Positions 1 to 6,913 are shown, numbered from the stretch's first letter. The stretch: DNA of 10,776 nucleotides from an uncultured Clostridia bacterium (GCA_905210855.1 CAJLYL010000056.1:1-10776); one strand, 5' to 3'. Notes: a model not told the origin generated them from the letters alone. Numbers and translations are program-made.

Positions 1-70
1 CGTTTTTCATGAAAATCCGCGACGGCTTTTGATTGGGGTTACAGCCGTATTTCAGTTCAAATTCTTTCAT
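1..70 (-). CDS. Stand-alone AICAR transformylase, N-terminal fragment (cut by window edge)
   Basis: Only the first 23 codons are visible. The peptide begins MKEFELKYGCNPNQKPSRIF. The LKYGxNPxQK motif is what I know as the start of the AICAR transformylase domain, where bifunctional PurH has LRYGENPHQ after its cyclohydrolase domain. Here that motif starts right after an ATG with a GGAGGTG ribosome binding site at 76-82, so the protein appears to lack the N-terminal IMP cyclohydrolase domain. The enzyme would transfer the formyl group of 10-formyl-tetrahydrofolate to AICAR, giving FAICAR, the substrate of the cyclohydrolase encoded 14 bp upstream. The identification rests on a short stretch, but the operon context agrees strongly. 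Confidence 0.78.
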   Translation of the reverse strand, partial: MKEFELKYGCNPNQKPSRIFMKN

Positions 71-84
71 TTGCGCACCTCCGT

Positions 85-801
85 TTATTGGTTCTTATTT
101 ATCAGTCTGTCAATGTAATTTCCGCTTTTTACATCGGTATAGCGTACGTAGAGCGAGATTTTGTTGTTCTCGTCAAGATTTGACCATATCTCGTTTGTAA
201 ACTCGTCTATATCGTCAGTCATCGCCACTCTCTCCGGCTCTCCCTGAAACGTCGGTATCGGGTTGCCGTCGCACACATATGTGTGCAGAAAATGTCCGCA
301 TCCGCCGATTGACGGATAAGCGAAGGTAAAGCGCGCGCAGGCACTGCCCTTTTCGTCAGAGCTCTTCAATATGCTCATCTTGTAGGAGAAATCACCGCCG
401 TCAAGCTTTACCGCCGCGCTTATCCTGGGTGTGAAGTTGGGGGCGTCGGGCTCAAACTCTCTTGTGTCGAGCGCCTGTTCAAAGGTTTTTCCTTTCATTA
501 TGAAGTCATACACGGTGTCCGTCTGGTCGCCGTTGGTTACAATGAGTGTGTCATTGGCGCGTCTGACGGGCGAATATATTATAAGCGACGGGTCCTCCAC
601 CTTGGATTCGTCAAAGGGATAAATTGTTACGTCGTCTCCCGCCTTAACGAAAACTCTGTTGCGGCTGTTGTCACTCCTGCCCATGATGAAATATGCCGTC
701 ACGGCCTTGCCGTCGGGCGATTTGCCGACGATTATACCTCTGCCGGCATACGAATTGCCGTTTAAAATATCGCCTATATTTCCGAGTGAATATATATTCA
801 T
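85..801 (-). CDS. purO: PurO-like IMP cyclohydrolase
   Basis: This 238-residue protein belongs by recognition to the stand-alone IMP cyclohydrolase family (IMP_cyclohyd, archaeal PurO type). It closes FAICAR to IMP, the last step of purine synthesis, in the cytosol. Conserved stretches I recognise are SYAGRGIIVG near residues 17-26, YFIMGRSDNSRNRVF at about 37-51, VTNGDQTDT at about 88-96, and REFEPDAPNFTPRIS at about 114-128. The start was set at ATG 801 because an AAAGGAG site (810-816) lies 8 nt upstream. The open frame continues upstream into the purN 3' end but has no such signal there. The start overlaps the purN stop as ATGA. With the stand-alone AICAR transformylase just downstream, it substitutes for bifunctional PurH. 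The symbol follows the archaeal name, and bacterial members are often left unnamed. Confidence 0.88.
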   Translation of the reverse strand: MNIYSLGNIGDILNGNSYAGRGIIVGKSPDGKAVTAYFIMGRSDNSRNRVFVKAGDDVTIYPFDESKVEDPSLIIYSPVRRANDTLIVTNGDQTDTVYDFIMKGKTFEQALDTREFEPDAPNFTPRISAAVKLDGGDFSYKMSILKSSDEKGSACARFTFAYPSIGGCGHFLHTYVCDGNPIPTFQGEPERVAMTDDIDEFTNEIWSNLDENNKISLYVRYTDVKSGNYIDRLINKNQ

Positions 802-1403
802 TGTCTGCTCTCCTTTATCTTTGCGGATATATCCTGTACGGCGCGCGGAAGCAAATCCCACTCCGCCTGCTCCATGACGCGCCTTTGCAGCGTCTCCGGT
901 GTGTCGCCGTCCTCAATTTCGACGGCTCTTTGTGCAATTATCCTGCCGCCGTCAGGCACCTCGTTTACAAAATGAACCGTCGCTCCGGTCAACTTTACGC
1001 CGTAATTGAGCGCCGCCTCGTGTACCTTGAGTCCGTAGAACCCCTTGCCGCAGAAGGACGGAATAAGCGACGGATGCACATTAATTATGCGCTCGGGGTA
1101 TTTTTTTGTAAAATTCGCGCTCAGTATGCACATGAACCCGGCAAGAACTATAAGTTCTATGCTGTATTCATCAAGCTTCTCGCAGATTTTTTGCTCAAAC
1201 TCCGCCTGTGAAACGCCTTTTTTGGCGACAACCGCGCACGGAATATCATTCTGCCTTGCCCTCTCTATCGCATAGCACTTATCGTTTGAGGCGATCACAA
1301 GACAAATCTTTCCGTCCTTAATTATGCCGTTTTTTTGAGCGTCGATGAGTGCCTGAAGATTGGTGCCGCCGCCGGATACGAAAACAGCTATTTTCGTCAG
1401 CAT
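798..1403 (-). CDS. purN: Phosphoribosylglycinamide formyltransferase (GAR transformylase)
   Basis: This 201-residue cytosolic enzyme formylates GAR with 10-formyl-tetrahydrofolate to give FGAR, the third step of purine synthesis. The N-terminal phosphate-binding loop VSGGGTNLQAL (residues 9-19) is intact. The catalytic set is present: Asn108 and His110 in INVHPSLIPSF, and Asp151 in VPDGGRI, matching Asn106, His108 and Asp144 of the E. coli enzyme. Its length is normal for the family. The ATG start at 1403 overlaps the purM stop by 7 bp (ATGCTGA). There is only a weak Shine-Dalgarno-like sequence before it, so translation is probably coupled to purM. Its stop overlaps the next start as ATGA. 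Its dependence on formyl-folate fits control of the operon by a ZTP riboswitch. Confidence 0.95.
   Translation of the reverse strand: MLTKIAVFVSGGGTNLQALIDAQKNGIIKDGKICLVIASNDKCYAIERARQNDIPCAVVAKKGVSQAEFEQKICEKLDEYSIELIVLAGFMCILSANFTKKYPERIINVHPSLIPSFCGKGFYGLKVHEAALNYGVKLTGATVHFVNEVPDGGRIIAQRAVEIEDGDTPETLQRRVMEQAEWDLLPRAVQDISAKIKESRQ
810..816 (-). promoter_or_regulatory. Ribosome binding site fixing the IMP cyclohydrolase start
   Basis: AAAGGAG, 8 nt before ATG 801 and inside the last codons of purN. It supports the short start over the longer open frame that reaches back to 861. Confidence 0.8.
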
Positions 1404-2437
1404 AGTACCACGCTTTCGCCGCTGCGGACAATCTCGCCGCAGATATAAGCGTCCTCGCCGTTTGCGCGCAGAATTTCAAGCGCTCTGTCGGCATCCTCCT
1501 TGGCAACGACCACGCTCATGCCGACGCCCATGTTGAATGTGTTGAACATATCTCTCTCGGGGATATTTCCCTCTTTTGCAATGAGGTCAAATATCGGCAG
1601 CACTTTTACCGCTTTTTTCTCTATTCTTGCGCCGAAGCCGCTCGGGATTGAGCGCGGAATATTCTCGTAAAATCCGCCGCCGGTTATATGCGAAACGGCT
1701 TTAACGGTGATTTGCTCAAAGAGCGCGCACATCGGCTTGACATATATCTTTGTGGGAGTAAGCAGGGTTTCGCCGACGGATTTTCCGCCGAGAGCGTCAA
1801 TCGGTTTTCCAATATCGGAGTTCTCCACATCAAAAACCTTTCTCACAAGCGAAAATCCGTTTGAATGCACTCCGCTTGAAGGCAGCGCTATGATAACGTC
1901 TCCCTCAGTGATGGTCTTGTTGTCGAGCACCTTGTCTTTATCTACCACGCCGACGGAAAATCCGGCGAGGTCGTATTCATCCTCGGGGTAAAAACCGGGC
2001 ATTTCGGCGGTCTCGCCGCCCACCAGCGCCGCGCCGGACTGCACGCAGCCCTCCGCCACGCCTTTGACGATGGCCGCAATGCGCTCGGGCACGTTTTTGC
2101 CGCAGGCGATGTAGTCCAGGAAGAACAGCGGCTTTGCTCCGCAGCAGATGATGTCGTTTACGCACATGGCAACGCAGTCTATGCCGACAGTGTCGTGCTT
2201 ATCCATGAGAAATGCAATTTTAAGCTTTGTGCCCACTCCGTCGGTGCCGCTGACAAGCACGGGTTTTTTTATGCCCGTCATGTCGAGCTCAAACAATCCG
2301 CCGAAGCCGCCTATATCCGATGCCGCGCCCTGAGTGATTGTGCGCGCGATGTGTTTTTTCATAAGCTCCACCGCTCTGTAACCTGCCGTAATGTCTACTC
2401 CTGCCGCCTTGTAGCTTTCGCTTCTGCTGTTATTCAT
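1397..2437 (-). CDS. purM: Phosphoribosylformylglycinamidine cyclo-ligase (AIR synthetase)
   Basis: This 346-residue protein uses ATP to close FGAM to AIR, the fifth step of the pathway. It has the PurM/PurL-superfamily motifs in order: SGTDGVGTKLK (63-73), GGETAEMPGFY (140-150), SSGVHSNG (187-194), HITGGGFYENIPR (250-262) and FNTFNMGVGM (298-307). The length matches the usual 340-350 residues. ATG 2437 was chosen because AAAGGAG lies 8 nt upstream and the protein then starts like its homologues. Farther upstream the frame is only antisense-like sequence inside purF. The start overlaps the end of purF by 8 bp (ATGAATAA), and the stop overlaps the purN start by 7 bp, so it sits in a tightly coupled purF-purM-purN-purO run. 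Confidence 0.96.
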   Translation of the reverse strand: MNNSRSESYKAAGVDITAGYRAVELMKKHIARTITQGAASDIGGFGGLFELDMTGIKKPVLVSGTDGVGTKLKIAFLMDKHDTVGIDCVAMCVNDIICCGAKPLFFLDYIACGKNVPERIAAIVKGVAEGCVQSGAALVGGETAEMPGFYPEDEYDLAGFSVGVVDKDKVLDNKTITEGDVIIALPSSGVHSNGFSLVRKVFDVENSDIGKPIDALGGKSVGETLLTPTKIYVKPMCALFEQITVKAVSHITGGGFYENIPRSIPSGFGARIEKKAVKVLPIFDLIAKEGNIPERDMFNTFNMGVGMSVVVAKEDADRALEILRANGEDAYICGEIVRSGESVVLC

Positions 2438-3875
2438 TTTCCAGTCTCCTTTTCTCACTGAGTTTGGTTTCAAATTTGCTTTTGCCGCGTTTTTCGGGAA
2501 TCTCAGTCGGGTATTCGTTGGTAAAGCATCCGTCGCAGTATCCGCACTTACATTCATTGCCGATAAGTCTGCCCAAATCCTCAACCTTGAGATATCCGAG
2601 GGTATCCGCGCCGATTATGCGCGTTATCTCCTCTACGGTGTGGTTGCACGCAATGAGCATATCGCGTGAATCTATGTCTGTTCCGTAGTAGCAAGGGTTG
2701 AGGAACGGAGGTGCGGACACCCTCATGTGTACCTCTTTTGCACCGGCGTCGCGCAGCAGCTTGACTATGCGCGCGCAGGTGGTTCCGCGCACTATGGAGT
2801 CGTCCACAAGCACTACCCTCTTGCCCTTCACGGTGTCGGCAATGGTGTTGAGCTTAATGCGAACCTTGTCCTCACGGGATTTTTGCCCCGGAGAGATGAA
2901 GGTTCTGCCGATGTATTTGTTCTTTATAAAGCCGATTCCATAAGGTATGCCGGATTCCAGCGAATAGCCGAGGGCTGCGTCAAGACCGGAATCGGGCACG
3001 CCGACAACCACATCCGCCTCCACAGGGTAGGTCTGCGCAAGGAACTTGCCGGCATTGAGCCTTGCCTTGTGTACACTCTTGCCCTCTATTGACGAATCGG
3101 GACGGGCAAAATAGATGTACTCGAATATACATATCTTCTCCGGCGCGGTGTTGCAATGGGTGCGTATGCTGCGCACGCCATCCTCCTCAAACACAACAAT
3201 CTCACCTGGGTCGATGTCGCGCAGATAAGTTGCGCCCGCGGAATCGAGCGCACAGGTCTCCGATGCAACCACATATGCGCCGTCCTCGGTTATGCCGTAG
3301 CAGAGCGGACGGAAACCGTTTTTATCGCGCGCGGCAATGAGCTTTCGCGGCGACATAAGCACCAGTGAGTATGCGCCCTTTATCTTATACATGGCTTTTT
3401 CGAGAGCCTCCTCAACCGAATGAGTGTTTATGCGCTCCTTGGTGATGACATAGGATATAACCTCAGTGTCGCTTGTGGAATGGAAAATCGAGCCCTGCAT
3501 TTCAAGCTCACAGCGCAGCTCATATGAGTTGACAAGATTGCCGTTATGCGCAAGCGCGGTGTGACCCTTTAGGTGATTAACCACTATCGGCTGCGCATTC
3601 TGCCTGCCGTTGCTGCCCGTGGTGCAATAGCGCACGTGACCGACAGCCATATTTCCGCTGCCGAGCTTTTCAATCTGCATGGGCGTGAACACGTCATTTA
3701 CAAGCCCCGTGTCCTTGTACGAGCGGAAAATTCCGTCGTCGCAGACTACTATGCCGCAGCTCTCCTGACCGCGGTGCTGCAAGGCATAAAGCCCGTAATA
3801 GGTGCTTGCGGCAACGTTGGCGGTTGTTTTTGAAAAAATGCCGAAAACTCCGCATTCCTCGTGTATGTTTTTCAT
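2430..3875 (-). CDS. purF: Amidophosphoribosyltransferase, iron-sulfur type
   Basis: This 481-residue enzyme catalyses the committed step, glutamine plus PRPP to phosphoribosylamine. The N-terminal class II glutaminase domain should start at Cys8 after removal of the propeptide MKNIHEE; Cys8 is followed by GVFGIF. HRGQES (34-39) and HNGNL (110-114) are further glutaminase motifs. The phosphoribosyltransferase domain carries the PRPP loop VVLVDDSIVRGTT (354-366). Cysteines at 249, 395 and in the group ECKCGYCDGC (441-450) correspond to the [4Fe-4S] ligands of the Bacillus subtilis-type enzyme, which is oxygen-sensitive; E. coli PurF lacks the cluster. The start is supported by AAAAGGAG at 3883-3890, 7 nt upstream. 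It follows purC after 85 bp containing a hairpin, and its last 8 bp overlap purM. Confidence 0.97.
   Translation of the reverse strand: MKNIHEECGVFGIFSKTTANVAASTYYGLYALQHRGQESCGIVVCDDGIFRSYKDTGLVNDVFTPMQIEKLGSGNMAVGHVRYCTTGSNGRQNAQPIVVNHLKGHTALAHNGNLVNSYELRCELEMQGSIFHSTSDTEVISYVITKERINTHSVEEALEKAMYKIKGAYSLVLMSPRKLIAARDKNGFRPLCYGITEDGAYVVASETCALDSAGATYLRDIDPGEIVVFEEDGVRSIRTHCNTAPEKICIFEYIYFARPDSSIEGKSVHKARLNAGKFLAQTYPVEADVVVGVPDSGLDAALGYSLESGIPYGIGFIKNKYIGRTFISPGQKSREDKVRIKLNTIADTVKGKRVVLVDDSIVRGTTCARIVKLLRDAGAKEVHMRVSAPPFLNPCYYGTDIDSRDMLIACNHTVEEITRIIGADTLGYLKVEDLGRLIGNECKCGYCDGCFTNEYPTEIPEKRGKSKFETKLSEKRRLENE
2446..2452 (-). promoter_or_regulatory. Ribosome binding site fixing the purM start
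   Basis: AAAGGAG, 8 nt before ATG 2437, embedded in the 3' end of purF. It rules out the longer in-frame extension to 2584. Confidence 0.8.
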
Positions 3876-3914
3876 AGCTGTACTCCTTTTGAATTCATGT
3901 TATCAAACACAAGC

Positions 3915-3946
3915 GGGGATAAAACCGAAAAACGGTTTTTATCCCC
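3915..3946 (-). other. Strong intercistronic hairpin between purC and purF
   Basis: In the transcript, GGGGAU-AAAAACCG pairs with CGGUUUUAUCCCC. This gives 13 base pairs with one bulged U/A position and a 5-base U loop. On the coding strand the sequence after the stem is GCTTGTGTTTG, not a proper T-tract, so efficient intrinsic termination is unlikely. A T-run precedes the stem instead. It could be a weak attenuator or an mRNA processing or stability element that sets purF expression relative to purE-purC. Its role is unknown. Confidence 0.65.
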
Positions 3947-3960
3947 AAAAAAACAAATTA

Positions 3961-4671
3961 TTATTCACCCATAAGACGGCGCATAACCTCTTGGTATGCC
4001 TCTTCAACGCCGCCCATGTCTCTTCTGAAACGGTCTTTATCGAGCTTTTCGTTGGTGTCGATGTCCCACAGACGGCAGGTATCAGGCGAGATTTCGTCCG
4101 CAAGAACTATTGTGCCGTCCGAGAGTCTGCCGAATTCCAGCTTAAAGTCAACCAGTCTTATGTTCATGCCCTTAAAGTATTCGCACAGAACCTCGTTTAC
4201 CTTGAATGCCATGCTCTTTATGGTCTCTATCTCTGTGCGGTCGGCGAGCTTCAGTGCAATCGCGTGGTATGCATTGAGCAGCGGGGCGCCGAGCTCGTCG
4301 TTTTTATAGGAAAACTCTATTGTGGGTTCGTCAAACACAATGCCCTCTTCAACGCCGTATTTCTTTGAGAAAGAACCGGCGGATACATTTCTTATAATAA
4401 CCTCGAGAGGAACAATGGAAACTTTTTTCACTATCGTCTCGCGGTCGTTAATCTCCTCGACAAAATGAGTGGGCACGCCGTTTTTCTCCAGTATCTGCAT
4501 AAGGAAGTTTGACATACGGTTGTTGATAACGCCCTTGCCGCTGATTGTGCCTTTCTTGAGACCGTTGAAAGCCGTTGCGTCATCCTTGTATGACACTATG
4601 TAGAGATTTTCGTCCTCTGTTGCATAAACCTTTTTTGCCTTGCCTTCGTAAAGCTGTTCTTTCTTTTCCAT
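3961..4671 (-). CDS. purC: Phosphoribosylaminoimidazole-succinocarboxamide synthase (SAICAR synthetase)
   Basis: This 236-residue cytosolic enzyme joins CAIR and aspartate with ATP to make SAICAR, using the product of the upstream PurE. Recognisable motifs are the N-terminal LYEGKAKKVY (7-16), PLEVIIRNVSAGS (88-100), the LVDFKLEFG signature (173-181), ADEISPDTCRLWD (191-203) and LDKDRFRRD (210-218). The length is typical of the short bacterial form. ATG 4671 has GGAGGAG at 4678-4684, 6 nt upstream, within a 16-bp gap after purE. It is followed by the hairpin-containing gap before purF. Confidence 0.96.
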   Translation of the reverse strand: MEKKEQLYEGKAKKVYATEDENLYIVSYKDDATAFNGLKKGTISGKGVINNRMSNFLMQILEKNGVPTHFVEEINDRETIVKKVSIVPLEVIIRNVSAGSFSKKYGVEEGIVFDEPTIEFSYKNDELGAPLLNAYHAIALKLADRTEIETIKSMAFKVNEVLCEYFKGMNIRLVDFKLEFGRLSDGTIVLADEISPDTCRLWDIDTNEKLDKDRFRRDMGGVEEAYQEVMRRLMGE

Positions 4672-4687
4672 GATAAGCTCCTCCGCG

Positions 4688-5179
4688 TTAATTAAATAAT
4701 TTTTCTATTTCACTGTTTTTATCAAGCACTTTTTTTGTGGCATCGCCCCTGAATTTAACGAGCCTGTCATGCAGCTGCGGCTCGCTTACGGCGAGCATCT
4801 GCACGGCGAGCAAAGCCGCGTTTTGCGCTCCGTCTATGGCAACCGTCGCAACCGGCATTCCGGACGGCATCTGAACCGTGGAAAGCAGTGCGTCAAGCCC
4901 GTCAAGCGTTGACGACTTAATCGGTATGCCTATAATCGGCAACACCGTGTTTGCCGCCATGGCGCCGGCAAGATGAGCCGCCTTGCCTGCTGCGGCAATG
5001 ATGACCCCGAATCCGTTTTTATCCGCATTGAGCGAAAAATCCTTTACCTGCTCCGGCGTCCTGTGCGCCGAAAATACGTGAACCTCAAAGGGCACATCAA
5101 AATCCCTCAGAGTGTCAACAGCCTTTTGCACAACGGGCAAATCGCTGTCGCTGCCCATTATTACCGCAACTTTTTTCAT
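4688..5179 (-). CDS. purE: N5-CAIR mutase or AIR carboxylase, catalytic subunit PurE
   Basis: This 163-residue protein makes CAIR at the sixth step of purine synthesis; the family forms octamers. Motifs seen are MGSDSD (8-13), SAHRTPE (37-43), AGKAAHLAG (64-72) and QMPSGMPVATVAI (103-115). Class I PurE rearranges N5-CAIR made by PurK, while class II PurE carboxylates AIR directly with CO2. No purK is visible in this window, and the usual second glycine of the AGGAAH motif is lysine here, so the reaction cannot be assigned from sequence alone. ATG 5179 was preferred over GTG 5185 because the AAAGGAG at 5189-5195 is 9 nt from the ATG but only 3 nt from the GTG. It is the first gene after the ZTP riboswitch terminator. 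Confidence 0.94.
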   Translation of the reverse strand: MKKVAVIMGSDSDLPVVQKAVDTLRDFDVPFEVHVFSAHRTPEQVKDFSLNADKNGFGVIIAAAGKAAHLAGAMAANTVLPIIGIPIKSSTLDGLDALLSTVQMPSGMPVATVAIDGAQNAALLAVQMLAVSEPQLHDRLVKFRGDATKKVLDKNSEIEKLFN

Positions 5180-5188
5180 AATCACAAG

Positions 5189-5195
5189 CTCCTTT
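5189..5195 (-). promoter_or_regulatory. Ribosome binding site fixing the purE start
   Basis: AAAGGAG, 9 nt before ATG 5179 and only 3 nt before the in-frame GTG 5185, so the ATG is the likely start. Confidence 0.75.
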
Positions 5196-5210
5196 TTACC
5201 TTAAAATAAT

Positions 5211-5247
5211 TAAAAATGGGCACACCTATCCGCAAATAGATGTGCCC
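5211..5247 (-). terminator. Intrinsic terminator, expression platform of the ZTP riboswitch
   Basis: GGGCACA (5247-5241) pairs perfectly with TGTGCCC (5224-5218). The stem continues with TCTAT/ATAGG including one U-G pair, giving 12 bp around a 6-base loop, and is followed by ATTTTT. The first bases of its 5' arm, GGGC, are also the 3' side of the aptamer's last helix (GCCGACCGTCTGGGC, 5258-5244). Ligand-bound aptamer and terminator are therefore mutually exclusive, the layout expected of an ON switch. Confidence 0.9.
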
Positions 5248-5364
5248 AGACGGTCGGCTTTTTGATATCTTTTCTGATCCTTTGCGGTGCTCCGCCGAGT
5301 TTTGTCCGTACTACGGCAATACGCCGAGACAACACCCATTCCGTCAGTAACAGAAAACTGTATC
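5244..5364 (-). promoter_or_regulatory. ZTP (pfl) riboswitch aptamer controlling the purine operon
   Basis: The transcript carries the two conserved halves of the ZTP/ZMP aptamer: ACTGACGGAA at 5348-5339 and GCCGACCGTCTGGGC at 5258-5244. GACGG (5345-5341) can pair with CCGTC (5253-5249) as the known pseudoknot. An enclosing helix is visible: GATA (5364-5361) with TATC (5267-5264), and TTTTCTG (5357-5351) with CAGAAAA (5276-5270). Between them lies a second hairpin region, with TTGTC/GACAA and CGGC/GCCG pairing. The family binds ZMP (AICAR) and ZTP, which accumulate when 10-formyl-tetrahydrofolate is low, and turns on downstream genes. Here it precedes purE and the whole pur operon, including two formyl-folate-dependent enzymes. 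It was recognised by memory of the consensus, not by a covariance search. Confidence 0.92.
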
Positions 5365-5367
5365 TTT

Positions 5368-5396
5368 AGTATACCAATCAATTCGTCAAAAGTCAA
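5368..5396 (-). promoter_or_regulatory. Sigma-A type promoter of the purine operon
   Basis: The -35 box TTGACT (5396-5391) and -10 box TATACT (5373-5368) are separated by exactly 17 bp, close to the vegetative consensus. Transcription would start near 5361, right at the outer helix of the ZTP aptamer, as expected for a riboswitch leader of about 180 nt. Confidence 0.85.
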
Positions 5397-5430
5397 CAGC
5401 AAACGCAAAATATGCCGAGATTTTGTTGAA

Positions 5431-5457
5431 GTTTGTGCAAACATACACAATATGTGT
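5431..5457. other. Two adjacent palindromes upstream of the purine promoter
   Basis: GTTTGTGCAAAC (5431-5442) is a near-perfect inverted repeat with GTTTG/CAAAC arms. ACACAATATGTGT (5445-5457) has ACACA/TGTGT arms. They lie about 35-60 bp upstream of the -35 box, between it and the histidine kinase stop codon. They could be operator half-sites or small RNA hairpins at the 3' end of the kinase transcript. Neither is followed by a T-tract in the direction of transcription. Function is not known. Confidence 0.35.
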
Positions 5458-5481
5458 CCGAAATATTATGCACTCGCATTA

Positions 5482-6894
5482 TCAAAAAGGTAGCTGCTCC
5501 TCACATCCCAGCATAACAAACATAAACTCCGTGCCTGCTCCGAGCTCGCTTGTAACGCTGATTTTTCCGCCGTGGCACTCCGCAATCCATTTCACCATGG
5601 AAAGCCCGAGCCCGAGGCTGCCGCTCTCATTGTTTCGCGATGAATCCACCTGATAGAATCTCTCCCAGATTTTCGATAAGTTTTCGCGTGCTATGCCTAT
5701 GCCGTCGTCCGCTATGTTCACAATCACCTTGCCGTCATCTCCGCGCAGGCTCACCTTGACCGTGCCGCCGGGTTTGCCGTAGTTGTAGGCATTTGAAATG
5801 AGGTTTATAAACATCCGCGCAATGAGCATATGGTCAGCCACGGCATATACGCACGGCTCGATGTTGCGCTCCATGGTAATGCTGCTGTCGTGGATTTCCT
5901 CCTGCTCATCGCACACAAAGCCGAGAAGCTCGCTTAGGTCAATTTTTTCAAAATTGGTTTTTAGCGTGTTCCTGTCCATACGTGATATGGTGAGAAGCTC
6001 CGTGATGAGCTTTGCAATTTTGTCCGACTGCCGCTTGATGGAGCTTACGGATTCCTTTGCCTCGTCAACCGTCTTGGCACACTCGAGCACATATTCGCAC
6101 TCCGAATTGATGACCGCAACAGGGGTGCGCAGCTCGTGCGACGCGTCCGAGGTAAACTGCTTTTCATTCTCGACGGTGAGTTCTATTTTTTCGAGCATGG
6201 TGTCAAAGGCGTCCGCAAGACGGTATATTTCGTCCTTGCCGCCGTGCAGCGCAATTCTGCGCGTCAGGTCGCTGCTCTCGCTTATATCCTTTGCGGTGCG
6301 GCTTATGATATCCACGGGGCGAAAGGCGCGCTTTATTATGAGGTAGCCGCCGATTGCCGCGGCTATGATGAGTATCAGCGTAAGCACCAGATTGGCGATT
6401 ATCATGTTGTCCATCATTCTGCCCTCGTTGTCAAATGACGCAACACCCGTTATCCACCTAATCTCGCCGTCGCTATTCTTAACCGATTTTGAATAGATGA
6501 GATACTGCTCGCCGCCGTACACCTTGGTTTCTATACTGTCGTCATTCAGAGCTATGCTGTCCGCAAATTCAAACGGCATAACGCCCTCGACAAGCTTGTG
6601 ATCCGCGTCATATACCGCCAGATGTACGCCTTGGTCAAAGAATCTGAAATCAGGTATTTTTTTGTCGGTTTCCGAAAAATCGTGCAGATGTGCCTCGTCG
6701 GGCAATTTACGCTCAAATCTGCCCTCTATCACATGGGACAGATTGTTTACGGCGCGCACGGTGCGCGCACCCGACTCTCGCACAATCATGTCGCGGCTCA
6801 CCTTTATCATGGCGGTCATGACCACCGCGGATATGGCAATCATGATGAGCGTGTACCACGCGGTAACCCTGAGCTTTATCGAAATTTTGTTCAT
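5482..6894 (-). CDS. Membrane sensor histidine kinase
   Basis: This 470-residue kinase is the likely partner of the response regulator encoded just upstream. TM1 is at about residues 11-32 and TM2 at about 165-187, flanking an extracytoplasmic sensor region of about 130 residues that I cannot match to a named domain. A HAMP linker follows, then the HisKA domain with phospho-acceptor His253 in ASHELRTP. The HATPase domain has the N box FINLISNAYNYG (Asn364, Asn368), the G1 motif DDGIGI (396-401), the F box and the GLGLGLS G2 motif (about 427-433), so it looks active. ATG 6894 was chosen because the protein then begins MNKISIKLR just before TM1; a modest GGAAGTG lies 9 nt upstream at 6904-6910. 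The gap to the regulator stop is 19 bp. The signal sensed is not evident. Confidence 0.93.
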   Translation of the reverse strand: MNKISIKLRVTAWYTLIMIAISAVVMTAMIKVSRDMIVRESGARTVRAVNNLSHVIEGRFERKLPDEAHLHDFSETDKKIPDFRFFDQGVHLAVYDADHKLVEGVMPFEFADSIALNDDSIETKVYGGEQYLIYSKSVKNSDGEIRWITGVASFDNEGRMMDNMIIANLVLTLILIIAAAIGGYLIIKRAFRPVDIISRTAKDISESSDLTRRIALHGGKDEIYRLADAFDTMLEKIELTVENEKQFTSDASHELRTPVAVINSECEYVLECAKTVDEAKESVSSIKRQSDKIAKLITELLTISRMDRNTLKTNFEKIDLSELLGFVCDEQEEIHDSSITMERNIEPCVYAVADHMLIARMFINLISNAYNYGKPGGTVKVSLRGDDGKVIVNIADDGIGIARENLSKIWERFYQVDSSRNNESGSLGLGLSMVKWIAECHGGKISVTSELGAGTEFMFVMLGCEEQLPF

Positions 6895-6913
6895 TTTAAA
6901 AATCACTTCCAGT

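Noticed and set aside
693..1211. Plus-strand open frame of 172 codons opposite purO and purN
   Set aside because: It is antisense to two conserved purine genes without its own start signals.
3915..3951. Hairpin followed by an A-run read as a terminator
   Set aside because: On the plus strand the stem is followed by A's, not T's. On the minus strand the stem is followed by GCTTGTGTTTG, so neither orientation is a standard intrinsic terminator.
3802..4368. Plus-strand open frame of 188 codons across purF and purC
   Set aside because: It is antisense to purF and purC, crosses the hairpin gap between them, and its translation resembles no family I know.
5211..5364. Guanine/adenine (purine) riboswitch or PRPP (ykkC-type) riboswitch
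   Set aside because: The conserved core elements of those families were not seen, whereas both conserved ZTP aptamer halves are present with the correct pairing.
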